Shown here: positions 1 through 5,396 of the stretch, piece after piece
Layout of the letters: each line of letters starts with the position of its first letter
How positions within the stretch are numbered: the first letter of the stretch is position 1
Source: Akkermansia sp.
GTDB lineage: Bacteria > Verrucomicrobiota > Verrucomicrobiia > Verrucomicrobiales > Akkermansiaceae
Direction of reading: 5' to 3'
NCBI GenBank assembly: GCA_020047775.1
Contig: JAIFNK010000273.1
Coordinates: 1 to 5,396, forward strand
Length of the DNA stretch: 5,396 nucleotides
The notes under the pieces: model-generated
Told to the model about the DNA's origin: nothing
The model's database searches: none
Seen by the model: only the letters and a program-made list of their open reading frames with translations
Made by a program: the position numbers and the translations under genes

Positions 1-625
1 GGGCGTGGCTCTTGCATTTTCCTACTATGCGACACCTAAGTCGTTGAATGTGGGCTACCAACCGTCCCAGCCGATTCCGTTTTCGCACAAGATCCATGTG
101 GATCAACTCGGGCTGGATTGCCGCTACTGCCACTCGTTCGTGGACGTTTCCGGAACCTCGAACGTGCCAACCGGCAGCACCTGCTGGAACTGCCACCAGC
201 ACGTCCAGCGCGAAAGCCCGAAACTCGCTCCGCTGCACAAGTCGATGAACCCGACCTACCCGGGCTACGACGGCAAACCGATCGAGTGGGTGAAGGTCCA
301 CAAAGCGCCGGATTACGTGTATTTCAACCACTCGGCGCACGTCAACCGGGGGATTTCCTGCCAGAGCTGCCACGGCGACGTGAACAAGATGGAGGTCGTC
401 TATCAGGTGAATCCGCTCTCCATGGGCTGGTGCCTCGACTGCCACCGCGCTCCCGAGAAAAACCTCCGTCCGCTCGAAGAGGTTTACAATTTCGCCTACA
501 ACGCGGAAACCTACATTTCCAACAACCCGCAGCTCGGCGTGAAAACGACCGAAGAACTCGGCCTCAAGCTGAAGGAGCAGTTCATGGTGAAGCCCAAGGA
601 ATCTTGCGCCGCCTGCCACCGTTGA
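1..625 (+). CDS. actA: Alternative complex III subunit ActA, pentaheme cytochrome c (5' partial)
   Basis: ActA is the multiheme cytochrome c of Alternative Complex III; it sits on the outer face of the membrane and passes electrons from the ActB iron-sulfur clusters to a cytochrome or oxidase. The visible 207 codons hold five CxxCH heme sites: CRYCH (119-133), CWNCH (182-196), CQSCH (359-373), CLDCH (431-445) and CAACH (605-619). Extra histidines in FSHKIH and FNHSAH are likely distal heme ligands. The blocks PFSHKxHxxxLGLDCRYCH and YVYFNHSAHVxRGISC match the family as I know it. The gene is cut by the window edge: the frame is open through base 2, and the first residues (GVALAFSYYATP) look like the end of the N-terminal membrane anchor, so the in-frame GTG at 5 is not the likely start. 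The stop TGA is at 623-625, 45 bp before actB. Certain as a pentaheme cytochrome; ActA by its neighbours. Confidence 0.95.
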   Translation, partial: GVALAFSYYATPKSLNVGYQPSQPIPFSHKIHVDQLGLDCRYCHSFVDVSGTSNVPTGSTCWNCHQHVQRESPKLAPLHKSMNPTYPGYDGKPIEWVKVHKAPDYVYFNHSAHVNRGISCQSCHGDVNKMEVVYQVNPLSMGWCLDCHRAPEKNLRPLEEVYNFAYNAETYISNNPQLGVKTTEELGLKLKEQFMVKPKESCAACHR

Positions 626-670
626 TTCATTCCGCCGTTTTCCCAATTTCCACAATCTCCGCAGTCTAAC

Positions 671-3600
671 ATGAGTAAGCGTATTTGGCATCACCCCGAA
701 GTTCCCGCCGGCGAAACCACCGTGGCGTGGCGCAGCGTGGGTCAGCTTGAAGACACCGCCGACTTCCGTCAATGGATCGACCGTGAGTTTCCACAAGGTG
801 CCGCCGAGCTTGCGAACGAAGAGGAGGTGGAGACCTCGCGCCGTTCATTCATGAAGCTGATGGGCGCTTCCACCGCGCTCGCCGGGTTCGGAATGGCTGC
901 CTGCCGCCGCCCGGAGGCTTACATCGTCCCATACACCAAGGCCCCGGAGTGGGTGATCCCCGGCAAGGCGACCTACTATGCCTCATCGATGCCGCGTGCC
1001 CACGGCGCGACGCCGCTGGTGGTGACGACCTTTGAAGGCCGCCCGACCAAGCTTGCTCCGAACACGCTTCATCCGGATGCGGAAGGAACCGACGCATTTG
1101 CGCAGGCCTCCGTGCTCGATCTCTATTCGCCGTCGCGTTCGCGCGGCTTCCTCAAGGGCGGCAAATCCGCTCCGCGTGCCGGGTTCGAGGCAATCATCAC
1201 CGCGCTTGCCGCCGACCCGTCCGCTAGAATCGGGTTTCTTTTCGGCGCTGACGACAGTCCGACCCGTGCCCGCCTGGCCAAGGAGCTGGTAGGGAAGTTT
1301 TCCTACGCGAAGTTCTATCAATACGAAGCGCTGACCGGCGAATCCACCGCGGCAACCTTGGGCGATGGCGTGAAGCTGGTGGCGGATTTTTCAAAAGCAG
1401 ACCGCATCCTCTCGCTCGACTGCGATTTCGCAGGAACGGATAACCAAGGCCCGGTGATGCCGTTTTTCGACCGCCGCAAGCCGGAGAGCAAAGCCTACGA
1501 CGCCAAGGCGGATGCCTCGAAAATGAACCGTCTCTACTCGGTGGAAGCGGCATTCACCCTCACCGGTGGCATGGCCGATCACCGCCTGCGTGTCTCTCCC
1601 AGTCAGATTTCCGCTGTCGCCGCGCAGATCGCCCGCAGTCTGGGGGTGAAGGCCGCCGTGGCGATTGCTTCGCCGGATTTGTCCGATCCCAAACACGTTG
1701 CCTGGGTGACTGCCCTCGTCGAGGATCTCAAGGAAAACGCCGGCAAGTCGGTGGTCCTCGCCGGTTCCCGCCAGTCCCTTTCCGTTCACCTGCTCGCCCA
1801 CGCGATCAACGTCGCGCTGGGGAACATCGGGGAAGGCAAGCCGCTGCTCGCCGTGCAAACCGAAACCAAGGGGCTTGGCAATATTGCCGCACTCAAGTCG
1901 GACATCGAAACAAAGGTGATCGAAACCCTGTTCATCCTCACTCCTTCGAACCCGCTTTATGATGCCCCGGCCGATCTCAAAATCGCCGAGTCGTTCGCGA
2001 CGCTGAAGACCAGCATCCATCTCGGCATACGGACCGATGCGACTGCGCATGCATCCACATGGCATGTGCCCGCCGCCCACTATCTGGAATCCTGGTCGGA
2101 CGCCCGCAGCGCCCGCGGCACTTATACCGTGGTGCAGCCGATGATCCTGCCGCTCTACAATGACTGCGTTTCGGAAGTGGAACTGCTTCTCGCCCTGCTG
2201 TCTGCTGATGGAAAACTTCTCAATGGTGAGGGTGAAAAAGGCGCCGCGTCGCCCGCCTACAGCGCAGTGCGCACCACATTTTCCGCCGTCGGTGGGGAAG
2301 GGGACGCCGCTTGGAAAAAGTTGCTGCGCGACGGATTTTTTGCCGGTTCCGTCTATCCGCTGGTGAGTCCCGCACCTCGCGCGGATGTGTCCGCTCCCCT
2401 CGTTGCGACCGCTCCAACCAAGGATTCGCTCGAAGTCATCTTCGCCACCGACTCTTCCATTTTCGACGGTCGCTGGATCGACAACGGCTGGCTTCAGGAA
2501 GCTCCCGATCCGATTTCCAAACTCACCTGGGACAACGTCGCGCTCGTCGCACCGAAGACCGCCAAGGAACTCGGCATTTACGACCAGATCATCCCACTCG
2601 AAACCAAATACGCCTCGCGCTCCCCCGACGACGAGGCGCAAAACCGCACCTCGCCGATGATCAACGTGGTGGTGAATGGACAGACGCTGGAGATTCCGGT
2701 GTTAGTCTCATTCGGCCAGGCGGAAAACACCTTGGTCATCCCACTCGGCTACGGCCAGGGATTCGACGAAACGGACGAACTCAAGCGCGGTCCGAAAAAC
2801 GCGTCGCACGTCGGTCTCGTCGGCATGAACCGCGGCTTCAACGCCTATCCACTCCGCACCGCGGCGACTCCTTATTTCGCCACCGGCGCGAAAGTGACCC
2901 CGACCGGCAAGCGCTACTCGGTCGCCCTGACGCAAGAGCACCACGCCATGTATGGTCGTGCCCTCGCCCGCGAGGTTTCCACCCAGGACGACGAATTGAA
3001 AGGCACCTTCGCCGCGCAGTTGGCTGACGTGCCGACCCAGGGCAACGACTTGCACGCGCCGCCTAACATTTCGCTCTACAAGCCGGAAGACCGCACGGGC
3101 AAGCCATTGCTCAGCGACACGCTCCATCAGTGGGGGATGTCGATCGATCTTTCCTCCTGCATGGGTTGCAACGCCTGCCTGGTCGCCTGCCAATCCGAGA
3201 ACAACATTCCGATCGTTGGCAAGAAACAGGTCGCCATGGGCCGCGAAATGCACTGGATCCGCATGGACCGCTATTTCGCCGCGCAGCAGAAATACACTGA
3301 CGAAAACGGTGTGGAACAGGATACACCCGATTGGGTGAGAGATAATCCGGCCCTCGTTCCCCAACCGGTCGCTTGCGTCCATTGCGAGTCCGCTCCTTGC
3401 GAAACGGTCTGCCCGGTGAACGCCACCATCCACACGGAAGACGGCCTCAACGCGATGGCTTACAACCGCTGCATCGGCACCCGTTATTGCGCGAACAACT
3501 GCCCCTACAAGGCGCGTCGTTTCAACTACTTCGATTATAACAAGCGCAACCCGCTCATCGCCCACAACCTATACAAAGGTCCGTTCGGCGAGAAGCAGGT

Positions 3601-4036
3601 CGGCGAGGCACCACACCTTCAGAAAAACCCGAACGTCACCGTCCGCATGCGCGGTGTGATGGAAAAGTGCACCTACTGTGTCCAGCGTCTCCAAGACGCG
3701 GTGATCCGTCAGAAGCGCGGTCAGAAGCAAGAGGCTCTCGTCGCCGGCAAGCCATCCACCGAGATGACCGTCAACACCAACACCCTCCGCATCCCGGTGG
3801 ATTCGGTGAAGACCGCCTGTCAGGACGCCTGCCCGGCCAACGCCATCACCTTCGGCAATCTTCTCGACGGGGAAAAATCCACGCTCGGCCGCAGCAAGCG
3901 CATCGAACGGAATTACGACCTCCTCAACTACATCGGCACCCGCCCGCGGACCAGCTATCTGGCGCGCGTCAAGAACCCGAATCCGAAAATGCCGGACGCC
4001 AAGTTCATCGGCAAGGCGACCGTCCACATGGTCTGA
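671..4036 (+). CDS. actB: Alternative complex III subunit ActB, fused molybdopterin-oxidoreductase-like and 4Fe-4S protein
   Basis: This 1121-residue protein is the large peripheral subunit of ACIII and carries electrons from the ActC quinol site to the ActA hemes. Residues 1-55 are a charged extension, followed by a Tat-type signal: SRRSFMK (56-62), a hydrophobic stretch and a lipobox-like MAAC with C78. Residues of about 80-780 resemble a molybdoenzyme catalytic subunit but show no N-terminal CxxC cluster motif; family members bind no molybdenum. EHHAMYGR (756-763) lies near the junction. The C-terminal half is a four-cluster ferredoxin-like module: C830/833/836/840, C902/905/910/914, C934/940/944 and C1000/1003/1050/1054. 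The third group has T937 (CIGTRYC) where a fourth cysteine would be, which fits three [4Fe-4S] plus one [3Fe-4S], as known for ACIII. The ATG at 671 has no Shine-Dalgarno but keeps the family's extended N-terminus ([22 protein letters not shown]). Complete and intact; the fusion favours ActB over separate PsrA/PsrB-type subunits. Confidence 0.97.
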   Translation: MSKRIWHHPEVPAGETTVAWRSVGQLEDTADFRQWIDREFPQGAAELANEEEVETSRRSFMKLMGASTALAGFGMAACRRPEAYIVPYTKAPEWVIPGKATYYASSMPRAHGATPLVVTTFEGRPTKLAPNTLHPDAEGTDAFAQASVLDLYSPSRSRGFLKGGKSAPRAGFEAIITALAADPSARIGFLFGADDSPTRARLAKELVGKFSYAKFYQYEALTGESTAATLGDGVKLVADFSKADRILSLDCDFAGTDNQGPVMPFFDRRKPESKAYDAKADASKMNRLYSVEAAFTLTGGMADHRLRVSPSQISAVAAQIARSLGVKAAVAIASPDLSDPKHVAWVTALVEDLKENAGKSVVLAGSRQSLSVHLLAHAINVALGNIGEGKPLLAVQTETKGLGNIAALKSDIETKVIETLFILTPSNPLYDAPADLKIAESFATLKTSIHLGIRTDATAHASTWHVPAAHYLESWSDARSARGTYTVVQPMILPLYNDCVSEVELLLALLSADGKLLNGEGEKGAASPAYSAVRTTFSAVGGEGDAAWKKLLRDGFFAGSVYPLVSPAPRADVSAPLVATAPTKDSLEVIFATDSSIFDGRWIDNGWLQEAPDPISKLTWDNVALVAPKTAKELGIYDQIIPLETKYASRSPDDEAQNRTSPMINVVVNGQTLEIPVLVSFGQAENTLVIPLGYGQGFDETDELKRGPKNASHVGLVGMNRGFNAYPLRTAATPYFATGAKVTPTGKRYSVALTQEHHAMYGRALAREVSTQDDELKGTFAAQLADVPTQGNDLHAPPNISLYKPEDRTGKPLLSDTLHQWGMSIDLSSCMGCNACLVACQSENNIPIVGKKQVAMGREMHWIRMDRYFAAQQKYTDENGVEQDTPDWVRDNPALVPQPVACVHCESAPCETVCPVNATIHTEDGLNAMAYNRCIGTRYCANNCPYKARRFNYFDYNKRNPLIAHNLYKGPFGEKQVGEAPHLQKNPNVTVRMRGVMEKCTYCVQRLQDAVIRQKRGQKQEALVAGKPSTEMTVNTNTLRIPVDSVKTACQDACPANAITFGNLLDGEKSTLGRSKRIERNYDLLNYIGTRPRTSYLARVKNPNPKMPDAKFIGKATVHMV

Positions 4037-4067
4037 TTTCAGGATTTCAGCTTTTCAGTATTTCAGC
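4036..4067 (+). repeat. Four tandem copies of an 8-bp unit (WTTTCAGN) in the actB-actC spacer
   Basis: Read directly: ATTTCAGG (4036-4043), ATTTCAGC (4044-4051), TTTTCAGT (4052-4059) and ATTTCAGC (4060-4067), followed by a partial fifth unit ATTT (4068-4071). The first copy starts on the last base of the actB stop codon, and the array fills most of the 43-bp gap, ending 12 bp before the actC ATG. There is no inverted complement that would form a terminator hairpin. It may be a simple slippage-born repeat, an unstructured A/T-rich leader that helps translation start without a Shine-Dalgarno site, or a binding site; the sequence does not decide between these. Confidence 0.8.
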
Positions 4068-4079
4068 ATTTACCTCACC

Positions 4080-5396
4080 ATGGCATCCACCACCCATACC
4101 GCACCTGAGACGCACACCGGAGTGAAAATTCCAGTGCTTGAGCGCGAAAAGCTCATCCTCAGCGGGCGTTCCTACCACTGGATCACCGAGCGCATCTGCG
4201 GCGTTCTCGAAAACCGCCAACCGTTTCTCTGGTGGCTGTTATTCATCCCTTCCGCGCTGATTGCGATGATCGGCGTCGGCGGTGGCTTGACCTATCTCGT
4301 CTCCACCGGTGTCGGCGTCTGGGGCATGTCCAACCGGGTGTTCTGGGGCTTCGACATCACCAACTTCGTGTTCTGGATCGGTATCGGCCACGCCGGCACC
4401 CTGATCTCCGCGGTGCTTTTCCTAACGAGGCAAAACTGGCGGACGTCCATCAACCGCGCGGCGGAAGCGATGACCATCTTCGCCGTGATCTGCGCGGGCA
4501 TTTTCCCCGCCTTCCACGTCGGTCGCGTGTGGTTCGCCTGGTTCCTTGCTCCGGTGCCCAACGCCAACGCGATCTGGCAGAACTTCAAGTCGCCGCTGCT
4601 GTGGGACGTGTTCGCGGTCTCCACCTATTTCACCATCTCGCTGATCTTCTGGTATCTCGGCATGGTGCCCGATCTCGCGACCATCCGCGACCGTTGCAAG
4701 CCCGGCATCCGCAAGATTCTTTATGGAATCTTCGCGCTCGGCTGGCGCGGCGGCAACCGCCAGTGGAGCCACTATGAAATGGCGTATCTCCTCCTGGCCG
4801 CGCTCTCCACGCCGCTCGTGCTTTCGGTGCACTCGGTCGTTTCGTTCGACTTCGCGACCTCGGTGGTGCCCGGTTGGCACACCACCATCTTCCCGCCCTA
4901 CTTCGTCGCCGGTGCCATCTTCGGTGGTTTCGCGATGGTGCTCACGATCATGGTTCCCGCCCGTTTCATCTACGGCTTGCAGGATCTGATCACCATGAAG
5001 CACATCGACAACATGGCGAAGATCATCCTGCTCACCGGCACGATCGTCGGTTACGCCTACCTGATGGAGTTGTTCGTCGCCTTCTACTCGGGTGCGATTT
5101 ATGAAATGGACGCCTTCAAGTTCCGGATCGCCGGTCCTTACTGGTGGGCCTACGCCGCGATGATGAGCTGCAACGTGCTTTCTCCGCAGGTCTTCTGGTT
5201 CAAGGCGTGCCGCGAAAACCTCTGGGTCATCATGATCGTCGCGATGTGTGTGAACGTCGGCATGTGGTATGAGCGCTTCGTCATCATCTGCACCACGCTC
5301 GCCCGCATGTGGCTGCCGGGTGACTGGAAAACCTACTCGCCCAGCGGCGTCGAGCTGATGACATTCGTCGGCACGATCGGATTGTTCCTTGCTCTT
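4080..5396 (+). CDS. actC: Alternative complex III subunit ActC, NrfD-family quinol-oxidising membrane protein (3' partial)
   Basis: ActC is the NrfD/PsrC-like integral membrane subunit that carries a quinol site of ACIII and contacts the ActB clusters. The frame runs without a stop from ATG 4080 to the window edge, 439 codons; the family is usually some tens of residues longer. After a hydrophilic N-terminus ([14 protein letters not shown] at 26-39), membrane helices lie near residues 49-73, 91-114, 130-150, 173-195, 233-255, 273-296, 313-336, 353-374 and 381-404, and a tenth begins near 424. Polar residues in or beside helices that may serve quinol or proton transfer are H104 (GIGHAGT), H146 (FPAFHVGR), D176, D198 ([14 protein letters not shown]), H251 ([11 protein letters not shown]) and E330. 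[15 protein letters not shown] (266-280) and WYERFVII (396-403) are typical of ActC. The ATG has no Shine-Dalgarno but lies at the expected distance from the conserved core; no other in-frame ATG is near. Recognised by translating this frame directly, since it has no stop in the window. Confidence 0.95.
   Translation, partial: MASTTHTAPETHTGVKIPVLEREKLILSGRSYHWITERICGVLENRQPFLWWLLFIPSALIAMIGVGGGLTYLVSTGVGVWGMSNRVFWGFDITNFVFWIGIGHAGTLISAVLFLTRQNWRTSINRAAEAMTIFAVICAGIFPAFHVGRVWFAWFLAPVPNANAIWQNFKSPLLWDVFAVSTYFTISLIFWYLGMVPDLATIRDRCKPGIRKILYGIFALGWRGGNRQWSHYEMAYLLLAALSTPLVLSVHSVVSFDFATSVVPGWHTTIFPPYFVAGAIFGGFAMVLTIMVPARFIYGLQDLITMKHIDNMAKIILLTGTIVGYAYLMELFVAFYSGAIYEMDAFKFRIAGPYWWAYAAMMSCNVLSPQVFWFKACRENLWVIMIVAMCVNVGMWYERFVIICTTLARMWLPGDWKTYSPSGVELMTFVGTIGLFLAL

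Noticed and set aside
5..7. GTG at 5 as the true start of actA
   Set aside because: The frame stays open to the window edge and the first residues look like the end of a membrane anchor. A start here would leave the cytochrome without its export/anchor segment, so the gene most likely begins upstream.
118..669. Overlapping + strand frame of 183 codons inside actA
   Set aside because: It overlaps the five-heme reading frame of actA, is arginine/proline-rich as typical of a shifted GC-rich frame, and shows no family motif.
1391..2641. Long antisense open frame (416 codons) opposite actB
   Set aside because: It lies wholly within the actB coding region, its translation has no recognisable domain, and long antisense frames are expected from GC-rich third codon positions. 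The other minus-strand frames at 983-1321, 2708-3565, 3569-4027 and 4422-5003 fail for the same reason.
3470..3502. Sequencing error or damaged cluster motif at CIGTRYC
   Set aside because: Changing ACC to a cysteine codon needs at least two substitutions, the frame is intact on both sides, and a three-cysteine site fits the [3Fe-4S] cluster known in this complex.
4037..4079. Terminator or promoter between actB and actC
   Set aside because: The spacer has no inverted repeat with a T-run and no convincing -35/-10 pair; it is only 43 bp and mostly tandem repeat, so the genes are probably cotranscribed.
4232..4777. + strand frame of 181 codons inside actC
   Set aside because: The actC frame over the same bases gives continuous membrane helices and conserved NrfD-type motifs; this frame gives an arginine-rich shadow.

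Overview
The window is three consecutive genes of an Alternative Complex III (ACIII) operon, all on the + strand: the 3' part of actA (pentaheme cytochrome c), a complete actB (fused molybdopterin-oxidoreductase-like and iron-sulfur subunit) and the first 439 codons of actC (NrfD-type membrane quinol-oxidising subunit). ACIII is a known respiratory complex that replaces cytochrome bc1: it oxidises membrane quinol and passes electrons through iron-sulfur clusters and c-type hemes to a soluble cytochrome or directly to a terminal oxidase.

Layout: 1-625 actA, cut at its 5' end, with five CxxCH heme sites; 626-670 a 45-bp spacer with no Shine-Dalgarno; 671-4036 actB, with a Tat/lipobox signal, a long cofactor-free molybdoenzyme-like half and a C-terminal half whose 15 cysteines fit three [4Fe-4S] and one [3Fe-4S] cluster; 4037-4079 a 43-bp spacer holding four tandem copies of an 8-bp unit; 4080-5396 actC, open at the 3' edge, with nine complete membrane helices and part of a tenth. 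The remaining subunits (usually actD, actE, actF, often followed by cytochrome oxidase genes) would lie downstream, outside the window.

How they work together (family knowledge): ActC binds quinol in the membrane, the ActB clusters carry electrons on the outer face, and the ActA hemes deliver them to the acceptor. The fused ActB and the actA-B-C order separate ACIII from the related Psr/Nrf/Ttr-type complexes.

Organism: an aerobic bacterium with GC-rich coding sequence and poor use of Shine-Dalgarno sites. The protein style, spacers and codon use fit Verrucomicrobiota (a Luteolibacter/Haloferula-like lineage) best, but this is an impression. Planctomycetes, Acidobacteria or other ACIII carriers are not excluded.

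I found no RNA gene, mobile element, CRISPR array, terminator or convincing promoter, and no previously undescribed system. The least explained item is the 8-bp tandem repeat between actB and actC.
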